Source of the DNA: Hyphomicrobiales bacterium
GTDB lineage: Bacteria > Pseudomonadota > Alphaproteobacteria > Rhizobiales > Xanthobacteraceae
DNA: 64,000 nt
NCBI GenBank assembly: GCA_009377695.1
Contig: WHTP01000005.1
Coordinates: forward strand, 23,068 to 87,067
Reading direction: 5' to 3'
Positions 29,502 through 37,513 of this stretch are shown in pieces (position 1 is the stretch's first letter; every line of letters begins with the position of its first letter). Under the pieces are notes generated by a model that made no database searches, was not told where the DNA came from, and was given only the letters and a program-made list of their open reading frames with translations. A program made the translations under genes and the position numbers.

Positions 29502-31019
29502 ATGCAGATCGAGCCGCAGGCATCGGCCTTTGCCAAGCGCTATGCGGACGGTGAGGCGCAGGTGGTCTGGACCACCCTGGTCGCCGACCTCGAAACGCCT
29601 GTCTCTGCGTTCCTCAAGATCGCCGGCAACCGCCCGCTGAGCTTCCTGCTCGAATCCGTCGAAGGCGGCGCCGTGCGCGGGCGTTACTCGATCATCGGGT
29701 TCGAGCCCGACGTGATCTGGCGTTCAATCGACGGTCGCGCGGAAATCGATCGGACGGCGCGTAGCAAGAAAGGCGGCTTCATCCCATGCAAGGAAGCGCC
29801 GCTCGAATCGTTACGGGCGCTCGTCGCCGAGAGCCGCATCGAGCTGCCCGACGTCCTGCCGCCAATGGCCGCCGGCATCTTCGGCTATCTCGGCTACGAC
29901 ATGGTCCGGCTGATGGAAGAGCTGCCGGCCCCTAAGCCGGATCCGATCGGGTTGCCGGACGCCGTGCTCGTGCGCCCAACCATCGTCGTGGTGTTCGATG
30001 CGGTCAAAGACAGCATCACCGTCGTTACCCCGGTGCGCCCGGAAAAAGACGTATCGGCCGAGGCCGCGCTGGCGCGGGCGAGCGATCGGCTGCTCGTCGT
30101 GGTCGACGCGCTCGACCAGCCGCTCGATCATTCCGCCGCCAAATCAAACGCCGGCTCGCTGACGGTCCTACCGACCTCGAACACCACGCCCGCCGAATTC
30201 GAGCGCATGGTCGGCGCAGCGAAGGAATACATCGCCGCCGGCGATATCTTCCAAGTGGTGTTATCGCAGCGCTTCGAAGCGCCATTCGAATTGCCGCCGT
30301 TCTCGCTCTATCGCGCCCTGCGTCGGGTCAACCCCTCCCCTTATCTCTACTTCCTGGACTTCGGCGAATTCGCCATCGCCGGATCGAGCCCCGAGATCCT
30401 CGTAAAGGTTGCCGGTGGCATCGTCACCGTGCGGCCGATCGCGGGAACGCGCCCGCGCGGTACTACTCCGCACGAAGACAAGGCGCTCGAAGCCGAATTG
30501 CTGGCCGACCCCAAGGAGCGCGCCGAGCACCTGATGCTGCTCGACCTCGGCCGCAACGACGCTGGCCGCGTGTCCGAGATCGGCACCGTCAAGGTCACCG
30601 ATCAGTTCTTCGTCGAGCACTACAGCCAGGTGATGCACATCGTTTCCAATGTCGAAGGTACCCTCGCCTCCGAACATGACGCGATTGACGCGCTGGCCGC
30701 AGGCTTCCCGGCCGGTACTGTCTCGGGCGCACCAAAAGTCCGCGCGATGGAGATCATCGACGAACTGGAGAAGGAGAAGCGCGGGCTCTATGCCGGCGCG
30801 GTCGGCTATTTCTCCGCCGCCGGCGAGATGGACACCGCCATCGTATTGCGCACCGCGCTGGTGAAGGACGGCGTGATGTATGTGCAGGCTGGCGCCGGCA
30901 TCGTCGCGGATTCAGATCCGAAATCCGAGCAGCAGGAATGCATTAACAAGGCGAAGGCGCTGTTCCGGGCCGCCGAGGAGGCCAAGCGTTTCGCCAGCGC
31001 CGCCAAACGCGGGCAGTAG
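29502..31019 (+). CDS. trpE: Anthranilate synthase component I
   Basis: 505 residues from the ATG at 29502 (a GTG at 29499 is in frame directly before it). It makes anthranilate from chorismate with ammonia from TrpG. The feedback-inhibition region LLESVEGG is seen near the N-terminus; the chorismate-binding domain shows AAGDIFQVVLSQRF, PYLYFLDFG, PIAGTRPRG, DLGRNDAGRVS, and FPAGTVSGAPKVRAMEIID. trpG lies 4.65 kb downstream, beyond an accessory islet. No leader peptide is visible; ppiD is immediately upstream. Confidence 0.97.
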   Translation: MQIEPQASAFAKRYADGEAQVVWTTLVADLETPVSAFLKIAGNRPLSFLLESVEGGAVRGRYSIIGFEPDVIWRSIDGRAEIDRTARSKKGGFIPCKEAPLESLRALVAESRIELPDVLPPMAAGIFGYLGYDMVRLMEELPAPKPDPIGLPDAVLVRPTIVVVFDAVKDSITVVTPVRPEKDVSAEAALARASDRLLVVVDALDQPLDHSAAKSNAGSLTVLPTSNTTPAEFERMVGAAKEYIAAGDIFQVVLSQRFEAPFELPPFSLYRALRRVNPSPYLYFLDFGEFAIAGSSPEILVKVAGGIVTVRPIAGTRPRGTTPHEDKALEAELLADPKERAEHLMLLDLGRNDAGRVSEIGTVKVTDQFFVEHYSQVMHIVSNVEGTLASEHDAIDALAAGFPAGTVSGAPKVRAMEIIDELEKEKRGLYAGAVGYFSAAGEMDTAIVLRTALVKDGVMYVQAGAGIVADSDPKSEQQECINKAKALFRAAEEAKRFASAAKRGQ

Positions 31020-31075
31020 CAATTGCCAGCTTAAAATCGCGCTGTCTTTGCTCTGCTGCGGGGAAGCGATACTCT

Positions 31076-31218
31076 CGTGTCCCGGACGCAGTGCAGCACG
31101 TAGTGATGCACTGCTGATCCGGGACCCCGGTTACTTGCTCCGCGAGGAAAGAAACCGGGATCCCGGTTCTGCAGCGCACCACCGCGCTTCGCTTGTGCTG
31201 CGCTGCGCCCGGGACACG
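31076..31218. repeat. Long multi-arm palindromic repeat after trpE
   Basis: Outer inverted arms CGTGTCCCGG (31076-31085) and CCGGGACACG (31209-31218) enclose further stems: GCAGTGCA/TGCACTGC-type arms near 31088-31115, GGGACCCCGG and CCGGGATCCCGG arms in the middle, and a GCAGCGCA/TGCGCTGC-type stem at the end. The overall cloverleaf-like structure resembles interspersed repeats I recall from Bradyrhizobium-type genomes. It sits between trpE and the cupin gene and may end the trpE transcript. Confidence 0.75.
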
Positions 31219-31240
31219 GGCTGAATGAGACGAGGCCACT

Positions 31241-31699
31241 ATGAGCGAACCGAAATGGAAGCATGACGGCGTCCGCGTCATCCCGGGACATTCGCTCGAC
31301 AGCAACACGGCGCAGACGCCGGGCATGGACCGCAAGGCGGCGATCAATCTCGCGCGTGCCGGCGCGCAGAAGCTGTGGGCCGGCACCGTGGCGATCCACC
31401 CCAATGCCAAGACCGGCGCGCACCACCACGGCGAGCTCGAAAGCGTGATCTATGTCGTGCGCGGCCGCGCGCGGATGCGCTGGGGCGAGCGGCTGGAGTT
31501 CACCGCCGAGGCCGGCCCTGGCGATTTCATCTTCGTGCCGCCCTACGTCCCGCATCAGGAGATGAACGCGAGCGCGTCCGAGCCGCTCGAGTGCGTCCTG
31601 GTCCGCAGCGACAACGAGGCGGTGGTGGTCAATCTCGACATCGAAGGGGTCGAGAAGCCCGAGACGGTGGCGTGGATCGATCCGATCCATAAAGGCTGA
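31241..31699 (+). CDS. Cupin domain protein
   Basis: 152 residues with one cupin barrel: motif 1 GAHHHGELESVIYVVRG (about 62-78) and motif 2 AGPGDFIFVPPYVPHQEMN (about 92-110). The His residues needed for metal binding are present. Function unknown; cupins of this type are often annotated as mannose-6-phosphate isomerase-like or dioxygenase-like without proof. First gene of the trpE-trpG islet; it may still be core sequence. Confidence 0.8.
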   Translation: MSEPKWKHDGVRVIPGHSLDSNTAQTPGMDRKAAINLARAGAQKLWAGTVAIHPNAKTGAHHHGELESVIYVVRGRARMRWGERLEFTAEAGPGDFIFVPPYVPHQEMNASASEPLECVLVRSDNEAVVVNLDIEGVEKPETVAWIDPIHKG

Positions 31700-31728
31700 T
31701 CATCCAACCGTACGACAAGGGAACCATC

Positions 31729-32023
31729 ATGACTGCCAGAATTGTTGCGCTTGCTGGCGTCGTGGCGCTTGCGACCATGACCCGCCCGGCATTTTCAGCG
31801 GACGTGAATTACACGTGTAGCGACGGCACGCGTCTGGCCGGTCGGCGCCGGACCTGGAAACGTTGTTCTCGTCGTTGCCGGCTCCAACACCAAGGTGACG
31901 CTGCCACAAGTGAAATCTGCCGACGGCGGCCGATATGCCAACAGCGACATGGAATTCTGGATCAGGGGAAAAGATGCCACGATGACGCGCGCCGGCCGCC
32001 GCGTGACGTGCCAATCGAAATGA
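31729..32023 (+). pseudogene. Frameshifted MliC-like lysozyme inhibitor
   Basis: The frame from the ATG at 31729 gives a signal peptide (MTARIVALAGVVALATM...FSA) and DVNYTCSDGTRLA, the start of an MliC (membrane-bound inhibitor of C-type lysozyme) domain, then loses similarity. From about 31844 another frame reads GNVVLVVAGSNTKVTLP, SADGGRYANSDMEFW, IRGKDATMTRAG and RVTCQSK, ending at the TGA at 32021-32023. The two halves together make one normal-length MliC protein with the paired cysteines. A one-base gain or two-base loss near 31838-31845 explains it, unless it is a sequencing error. Confidence 0.75.
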
Positions 32024-32240
32024 GATCGCCGTCGCGCCGACGCGCCGGCCCCTGCTGCCATAACCGCTCGGCAATCACGGCGAGATCGAAAGCGTGATTC
32101 GGCCTTAGCGAGGCGCTTGTGTGTGCGATCATCGCGCCGCCGCCGGCGCTAACGTTAAGGCCGACAAACGCTATACAGCCATCCAGTGCCAGGAGAGGAT
32201 TGCCGATAAGCATTCCGATCCGGTGGACATTGGCTGTCGT

Positions 32241-32342
32241 ATGCGTTGGGTAAGGATCATCCTCTACCTCTACATTGCGCAAGCCGCGGTCGGCGCCGCT
32301 ATCGGCTTCGCGATTCCCTTTCTTCAACTGATGCAAGGATGA
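32241..32342 (+). CDS. Possible 33-residue membrane peptide
   Basis: From the ATG at 32241 the frame encodes one hydrophobic helix (RIILYLYIAQAAVGAAIGFA) with a short polar end, closing at 32342. The composition is like a small membrane protein, but the ribosome-binding site is weak and the frame is open upstream to 32121. Low support; listed because nothing else explains this stretch. Confidence 0.3.
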   Translation: MRWVRIILYLYIAQAAVGAAIGFAIPFLQLMQG

Positions 32343-32808
32343 CGGCGTTCCGCTGCAGCCGGAGCAGTGGCTATAGCCCGGGTTGAGCCATAAGCGCGTT
32401 CACGCGCGTCGCACGCAGCCAAGTGTGCGCAGGCTGCGCGGCACGAGCCGCTGCCAAAGTGGAGGAAGAAGTGGCGGAGGACCGCAGCGTGATTAACACC
32501 GCACTCGGGCAGTTGCTCGCACGCGACGGCGTGCTCCAGCGTGGAGTCACGACTCCGCACTTGTCGCAGGCGGCAACCTCTTCCGCAAGTAGCCTCCCGC
32601 CGGTTTCACAATCCCACAGGCGGAGCGTCATCGGCTGGGCAACGGTGCAAGCGGCCGTAGCTTGACCCCATTGGGCGACGGCAGGCGGCTGGGGTCCTGC
32701 ACTCTGAACAAGGACCCCGGCTCTCACAACGCTCAGCCCGGTTTAAATTCGTCTCAGCCAAAAACTGTGAACTCGGATATATTCTCGGGAAACGGGAGGG
32801 GCCCGACC
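32343..32808. other. Stretch with no supported gene
   Basis: 466 bp between the small membrane frame and the zinc-ribbon gene. Open frames exist on both strands (for example 32371-32727 minus), but they are rich in Ser/Ala/Arg, have no motif and no good ribosome-binding site. Short GGGGTCC / GGACCCC arms near 32690-32722 could pair. No promoter can be pointed to with confidence. Confidence 0.5.
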
Positions 32809-33767
32809 ATGGGAGACGCAGAGGAAGTGAACCCGGCCAACGCAGCCGCCGGCGCGGAGGCTGCGTTGGCCGCAGAAAATCAGACTGAAGCGAGCGAGGG
32901 TTTCGAGCCGTCGCAGCCAATGCCATTCGCGGAGTTTCTAGAAGGTGTTGGCTCTTCGCACTCGGTCCGAGTGGCTGACATGTGGAAGAGGAAGCAGCAG
33001 TCATATGGCGGGTTTGAGAACGAACTGCTGGTGCCCGAATTGCTCCTGTATTGCAGTCATAGCTCCTGCAACGGGCCGCGCATCTACCGGTATCTAAGAG
33101 GCGATAGGAGTTTTTCGAGGGATGATGTGAAACTCCTAGCGACGTTCATAACCTACCGCTGCTCGAACTGCCAAATGAGGACAAAACGGTATGCCTTGCA
33201 ATTGACTCGCTTGGCCGATGGCGAAGGAAGAGCTTACAAATTTGGCGAGATTCCCTTATTCGGCCCACAGACGCCAACTCGACTTCTAGATTGTTCGGCA
33301 GCGACCGAGATACCTTCCTCCGGGGAAGGCGCTGCGAGATTCATGGTTTGGGCATCGGCGCATTCGTGTACTACCGTCGTGTTGTAGAAAATCACAAGAA
33401 CCAAATCATCGACGAGATTATCAAGGTCGCGCGGAAGGTCGGCGCGCCCGACGAGACGATTGTAGGGCTCGAAGAGGTGAAGAACGAGATACAGTTCTCG
33501 AAGGGAGTTAAAGAGGTCAAGCTCGCCATCCCACAGTCACTCCTCGTAGACGGGCACAACCCTCTCACGCTACTTCACACGGCACTGAGCAAAGGAGTGC
33601 ATGAACTAACAGACGAGCAATGTTTAGAGCTTGCACAAACTGTTCGGCTAGTGCTCGCCGATTTGGCCGAGCGCATCAGTCAGGCGCTGAGCGACCAAGC
33701 AGAACTGAAGAATGCGGTGGCGCGCTTATTGGACGCAAACCGCGGCCCAATCAGGAGCCCAATCTGA
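32809..33767 (+). pseudogene. Zinc-ribbon protein with DUF4145-like C-terminus, split by a frameshift
   Basis: Starts at an ATG at 32809 behind a strong GGGAGGGG. The first frame runs to about 33288 and contains two Cys pairs (LLYCSHSSCNGPR and YRCSNCQMRTK), a zinc-ribbon pattern. A second frame, one base behind, continues at once with LFGSDRDTFLRGRRCE and runs to 33767, ending with a helical region (NPLTLLHTALSKGVHELTDEQCLELA) that resembles DUF4145-type proteins often found near defence genes. Joined, it is a protein of about 320 residues. There is no slippery heptamer at the junction (CTTCTAGATTG), so a one-base loss or read error is more likely than programmed shifting. Family call tentative. 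Confidence 0.6.
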
Positions 33768-33852
33768 CAATCCGCCATCGAGTACAGGAGGCCAGTCGGC
33801 GCGCTAAAGAAATTCTTTTCCAAGTCAAAAAAGTCGGAGTCATCCTAACGTC

Positions 33853-34071
33853 GTGCTCAAGCGAATCCAGGAGTGGTATCGCGGGCCTTACGTGACCCCG
33901 CCGCCGAACGACCCCAGGTCGTCGCTAGTGTTCATCACGGGGCACCATAAGCCGCACTGGACGGCCCGCGCGGCGCAGGCGTTAGTCGGCTTCTGGCTCG
34001 CCCACTGGCAGTGGATTATCGGAACAACGATAGCCTGCGCCGGCCTGATGTTGGCTTATAGCAAGCTTTGA
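33853..34071 (+). CDS. Small membrane protein, function unknown
   Basis: 72 residues from a GTG at 33853. The N-terminal half is polar (YRGPYVTPPPNDPRSS, then HHKPHWTARAAQALVGF), the C-terminal half is one membrane helix (WIIGTTIACAGLMLAYS). The proline-rich start followed by HWTARAA and a terminal helix resembles small conserved proteins of rhizobia, but I cannot name a family. It is convergent with the TIR-like gene, with two bases between the stops. Confidence 0.5.
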   Translation: MLKRIQEWYRGPYVTPPPNDPRSSLVFITGHHKPHWTARAAQALVGFWLAHWQWIIGTTIACAGLMLAYSKL

Positions 34072-34073
34072 AC

Positions 34074-34895
34074 CTAAGACCGCTCGAAGTCTCCGCTCGA
34101 CATCCAGTCGGTGCCTTTACGATTCACGCTGTTGCCGAGAATCTTCTCAAGACGATTGACGAGTTCATTGCGCCGCGCCGGTTCGTTCGTGAGACGCAGG
34201 ACATGTTTGCCGGCGATGTCGCTGAAGCCCCGAACCTTGCCGACCTGAACTATCAACGTCTTCTCGGGATGAGCACCCAACGCCAGTCCCGCCTCGAAGA
34301 GGACATTAGGCCGGGGCTGTCCTTGCGGCTTACCCTCGGTCCTCTTCTCCTCGCGCGAACAAAACTCCTCCTTCAGGTGCGCAAGTTCGTCGGCAGAGAA
34401 CAGCACCACAACGGCCTGAGCCTTCGCCATCGCTGAATCGAGAATGTCGCCAACGTATGGATTGTGTCCCTTAGCGGTCTCGACGGCGTGTGCCCATTCC
34501 AATGGATTGAGATTCAGTGCTCGCAGGAATGCGAACATGGACTTGCGGAGTTCTTCGTCGCGCCCATGAACGACGAAGACCGAGTTGCCCTTAGTCTTTT
34601 GGGATTTGCCCTTCCGCTCCTTGCGGGTACGGGCTGGCGGCTCGCTGGGACCGGAAATCCGCTCCGCGTTCGACCGTACACCTCCGGCATGCGCGCCTCG
34701 AATCTCTGCACGCTCCTGCTGTGTCGAATATTGGTTGATGCTTATGCCCTTACGGCTCGCAAGCACCAGCGCGGCCAAGTGTCGGTCCAGAAGCGTCTCT
34801 GCAGCCACTCGCTGGATGTGCGGATACACTGCCTTCGGATTGACCCCAAGCTTCCCTGCCAGCCGCTCAATTAACCTCGGATGGATTCTAGCCAT
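34074..34895 (-). CDS. TIR-like (PF10137-type) predicted nucleotide-binding effector
   Basis: 273 residues. Residues 1-67 are a helical domain (LIERLAGKLGV...LAALVLASRKGISINQY), 80-103 a basic linker (TRKERKGKSQKTKG), and 104-255 a TIR-like flavodoxin fold: SVFVVHGRDEELRKSM, AVVVLFSADE, RPNVLFEAGLALGAH (conserved Glu at 201), TLIVQVG and DIAGKHVLRL. This order is that of the predicted nucleotide-binding TIR-like family, which includes NAD-degrading effectors in several anti-phage systems. It overlaps the upstream HTH gene by 8 bp (GATGGCTAG), so the two are translated together. Enzyme activity is inferred. Confidence 0.8.
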   Translation of the reverse strand: MARIHPRLIERLAGKLGVNPKAVYPHIQRVAAETLLDRHLAALVLASRKGISINQYSTQQERAEIRGAHAGGVRSNAERISGPSEPPARTRKERKGKSQKTKGNSVFVVHGRDEELRKSMFAFLRALNLNPLEWAHAVETAKGHNPYVGDILDSAMAKAQAVVVLFSADELAHLKEEFCSREEKRTEGKPQGQPRPNVLFEAGLALGAHPEKTLIVQVGKVRGFSDIAGKHVLRLTNEPARRNELVNRLEKILGNSVNRKGTDWMSSGDFERS

Positions 34896-35145
34896 CAGCT
34901 TTTTTGTGAGGCTTCGAGGTCTTGCGCCCCTTCTTCCGGTGCTTGGCCACGTTCACGTAGTTAGCGCCGACCCCGAGCAGGTCCGATATTTCGCGAGCGC
35001 TGAAGCCAACACCGTCCAGCTTGAGAGCGGCGTCATCGGTTTCCATGTCGCGCGTCACCAGCAACGCGAGAAGACGCGCAATCTTCTCCGGCGCAGGCGA
35101 GGATGCGTCCTCACCGGCTGCGGCGGCTTTTCTTCGACTTGCCAT
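34888..35145 (-). CDS. Small sigma-70-region-4-like HTH protein
   Basis: 85 residues. After an Ala/Ser-rich start comes a helical region and an HTH pattern (GVGFSAREISDLLGVGANYVNVAKHR) like region 4 of sigma factors, followed by a Lys-rich tail (KKGRKTSKPHKKADG). No region 2 is present, so it is not a full sigma factor. It overlaps the preceding small gene by 35 bp and the TIR-like gene by 8 bp, which shows a tightly packed operon. Likely DNA-binding regulator or sensor of the module; role inferred. Confidence 0.65.
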   Translation of the reverse strand: MASRRKAAAAGEDASSPAPEKIARLLALLVTRDMETDDAALKLDGVGFSAREISDLLGVGANYVNVAKHRKKGRKTSKPHKKADG

Positions 35146-35386
35146 GCTTCGCCTTGGCCTTCTTGCTGCGGCTATGCATCACACTGACGGAGTCGGCGGA
35201 GCTTCCCGCCGGGCCGGCAGCTTCGCTGCGCGATAGCCCCAAGCCCTCAAGGAACTTCACCTTCTTCAGGACCGTATCGAACTTCTTCGGCTCCCTACGT
35301 TCAGCCTCTTGCACGCACAGATAGGCAAGCGCCCTGCCTATGACGCGCAACCAGTCTGCATCGGTGCTGGCGTCCTTTTCGGTCAT
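35111..35386 (-). CDS. Second small HTH protein of the TIR operon
   Basis: 91 residues from the ATG at 35386 (MTEKDASTDADWLRVIG); a TTG at 35401 is an alternative. The N-terminal half is helical (ALAYLCVQEAERREPKKFD), then VKFLEGLGLSRSEAAGPAGSS looks like the scanning part of a sigma-4-type HTH, and the end is very basic (KKAKAKHGKSKKSRRSR). First gene of the operon. The layout parallels the next gene, so the two may form a heterodimer. No named family recognised. Confidence 0.6.
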   Translation of the reverse strand: MTEKDASTDADWLRVIGRALAYLCVQEAERREPKKFDTVLKKVKFLEGLGLSRSEAAGPAGSSADSVSVMHSRSKKAKAKHGKSKKSRRSR

Positions 35387-35406
35387 CTGTGGTGCTCTCA
35401 AAAACT

Positions 35407-35423
35407 AACCGCCACCGGCGGTT
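35407..35423. promoter_or_regulatory. Inverted repeat just upstream of the HTH/TIR operon
   Basis: AACCGCC (35407-35413) and GGCGGTT (35417-35423) form a 7-bp perfect palindrome with a 3-base centre, 21 bases before the first ATG of the minus-strand operon. Read on that strand, the hairpin is followed by AGTTTTTG. It could be an operator for one of the HTH proteins or an attenuator-like terminator. The rest of 35424-35673 shows no gene. Confidence 0.5.
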
Positions 35424-35673
35424 GAAAAACGAATCAGTAAATTCGAAGGTGGAACCTGCGCGCCCAGCCGGCAAGAGCCTATACCCAGCTCTTCAACAGC
35501 CAATCCCCGGCCCACGTGCAAGAGGGGAGGCCCAATCAGGGCGTTGGACGGGTCCGGCCGGCGGGTGCTAATTAAGCCCGCGCCCTGGGGCCTAGGCCCT
35601 GCGTCGCCGGCCTGAGTGCCGCACGGGAGCCGCACGAGGACCAGAAAAACCGCTGTTTACGGGCGAAAATCGC

Positions 35674-36309
35674 GTGATAGTCCTGATCGACAACTATGAC
35701 AGCTTCACCTTCAACCTGTTCCATTACCTCGGCGGGTTGGGGGAGGATGTCGTCGTGCATCGCAATGACAAGATTTCGACGGCCGATGTGATCGCGGCGG
35801 CGCCGGACGCGATCGTACTGTCGCCCGGGCCGTGCACGCCGAACGAGGCCGGGATTTGCCTCGATGTCGTCGCCAAGGCCTCGTCGAACATCCCGATCCT
35901 CGGCGTTTGCCTGGGCCACCAGGCCATCGGCCAGAGCTTTGGCGGCAAGGTCGTGCGCGCCGCGACGCAGGTGCACGGCAAGCTCTCCTTGATCAAGCAC
36001 CAGGGCAATGGCGTGTTCCGCGGGATCAATGAGCCGTTCCAGGCAACCCGCTATCACTCGCTGGTGGTCGAGCGCGCGACCATGCCGAAGGAGCTCAAGG
36101 TCGTCGCCGAAACCGATGATCGCGTCGTGATGGGCGTCGCCCATACGAGCCTTCCGGTCCATGGCGTCCAGTTCCATCCCGAAAGCATCGCGTCCGAGCA
36201 CGGGCATCTCATTTTGAAGAATTTCCTCGATATCGCGGCGGCGTGGAATGCTGCGACCGGCCGCGGCACCGCGCACAAGCCGGCGGGCCGCCGCCGTGCG
36301 GCGCATTGA
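35674..36309 (+). CDS. trpG: Anthranilate synthase component II (glutamine amidotransferase)
   Basis: 211 residues from a GTG ([20 protein letters not shown]). Class I amidotransferase: [12 protein letters not shown], nucleophile Cys in [12 protein letters not shown], and His/Glu in [11 protein letters not shown]. It feeds ammonia to TrpE. First gene of trpG-trpD-trpC-moaC-moeA; separated from trpE by the accessory islet, so it needs its own promoter, which should lie within 35424-35673. Confidence 0.97.
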   Translation: MIVLIDNYDSFTFNLFHYLGGLGEDVVVHRNDKISTADVIAAAPDAIVLSPGPCTPNEAGICLDVVAKASSNIPILGVCLGHQAIGQSFGGKVVRAATQVHGKLSLIKHQGNGVFRGINEPFQATRYHSLVVERATMPKELKVVAETDDRVVMGVAHTSLPVHGVQFHPESIASEHGHLILKNFLDIAAAWNAATGRGTAHKPAGRRRAAH

Positions 36310-36328
36310 GGGCGCGAAAGGGGTGACG

Positions 36329-37345
36329 GTGACCGACGATTTCAAGGCGCTCATCGCCAAGGCCGCCTCCGGCACCACGCTGACACGCGAGGAAGCCGCG
36401 CGCGGCTTCGACCGCATGATGTCGGGCGAAGCGACGCCGTCGCAGATGGGCGGCCTCTTGATGGCGCTCCGCGTGCGCGGCGAGACTGTCGACGAGATCA
36501 CCGGCGCAGTCTTTGCGATGCGCGAGAAGATGCTGCGTGTGCAGGCGCCGCCGGACGCCATCGACGTGGTCGGCACCGGCGGCGACGCGTCCGGCTCCTA
36601 CAACATCTCGACCTGTGCGGCCTTCATTGTGGCCGGCGCGGGCGTCCCGGTGGCCAAGCATGGCAACCGTGCGCTCTCCTCGCGCTCCGGTGCCGCCGAT
36701 GTGCTGGCGGCACTCGGAGTCAACATTGATATCACGCCAGACGCCGTCGGACGCTGCATCCATGAGGCCGGTATCGGCTTCATGTTCGCGCCCGCGCACC
36801 ATCCGGCGATGAAGAATGTCGGTCCGACCCGCGTTGAGCTCGGCACCCGCACGATCTTCAACCTGCTCGGGCCGCTCAGCAACCCCGCCGGCGTCCGGCG
36901 GCAGATGGTCGGCGTGTTCTCGCGACAATGGGTCGAGCCCCTGGCGCAGGTGCTCAGGAATCTGGGCTCTGAAAGCGTCTGGGTGGTGCACGGGTCCGAC
37001 GGTCTCGACGAGATCACGATATCGGGACCGACCTATGTCGCCGCGCTGGAGAAAGGCGCGGTTCGCACGTTCGAGGTCTCACCCGAAGAAGTCGGCATCA
37101 CCCGCCAGAAGCCGGAAGCGCTGCGCGGCGGCGACGCTGAACAAAACGCCGCCGCTCTGGTTGGTGTACTCAAGGGCGTCAAGGGTGCCTTCCGCGACGT
37201 CGCGATTCTGAACGCCGCTGCGGGGCTCGTGGTCGCCGGACAGGCGAACGACCTCAAGCAGGGCGTGGAGCAGGCGGCGAAGTCGATCGACTCCGGCGCC
37301 GCCAAGGCGCGCCTCGATCTCCTCGTTAAAGTGTCCAACGGCTAG
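36329..37345 (+). CDS. trpD: Anthranilate phosphoribosyltransferase
   Basis: 338 residues from the GTG at 36329 ([15 protein letters not shown]); a GTG two codons earlier is equally close to the AAAGGGG site. Attaches phosphoribosyl to anthranilate. Signatures: [16 protein letters not shown] (PRPP loop), [53 protein letters not shown]. It ends at a TAG (37343-37345) that is the left terminus of the hairpin element. Confidence 0.96.
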   Translation: MTDDFKALIAKAASGTTLTREEAARGFDRMMSGEATPSQMGGLLMALRVRGETVDEITGAVFAMREKMLRVQAPPDAIDVVGTGGDASGSYNISTCAAFIVAGAGVPVAKHGNRALSSRSGAADVLAALGVNIDITPDAVGRCIHEAGIGFMFAPAHHPAMKNVGPTRVELGTRTIFNLLGPLSNPAGVRRQMVGVFSRQWVEPLAQVLRNLGSESVWVVHGSDGLDEITISGPTYVAALEKGAVRTFEVSPEEVGITRQKPEALRGGDAEQNAAALVGVLKGVKGAFRDVAILNAAAGLVVAGQANDLKQGVEQAAKSIDSGAAKARLDLLVKVSNG

Positions 37346-37505
37346 TGTCCCGATTCCGACGTTCGTATATCCTCGCAGCATCCACCGATACGAACGTCGG
37401 AATCAAAGGGACACTAGCAGGTTATCAATCTAGTGTGGTTTTGGATTTGACGTTCCTATATGAGGTTGCCGCGCAGTGGTAGGAACGTCAAATCCACCAC
37501 ACTAG
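37342..37505. repeat. CTAG-bounded hairpin pair, locus V, inside the trp operon
   Basis: First hairpin 37342-37419 (CTAGTGTCC, inner arm GATTCCGACGTTCGTAT), 12-nt spacer 37420-37431, second hairpin 37432-37505 (CTAGTGTGG, inner arm GGATTTGACGTTCCTATA). It lies exactly between the trpD stop and the trpC ribosome-binding site: the left CTAG holds the trpD stop, and the right CTAG is followed at once by GGAGCGCC-ATG of trpC. Confidence 0.92.
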
Positions 37506-37513
37506 GGAGCGCC

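Noticed and set aside
27470..29536. 688-codon minus-strand frame opposite ppiD
   Set aside because: Antisense shadow of ppiD; the sense frame has a membrane anchor and parvulin domain.
31076..31218. Structured region after trpE as a possible riboswitch or sRNA
   Set aside because: The arms are those of an interspersed palindromic repeat; no aptamer motif is seen.
32371..32727. 118-codon minus-strand frame in the trpE-trpG islet
   Set aside because: Two Cys pairs by chance, Ser/Ala-rich remainder, no start signal; not supported as a gene.
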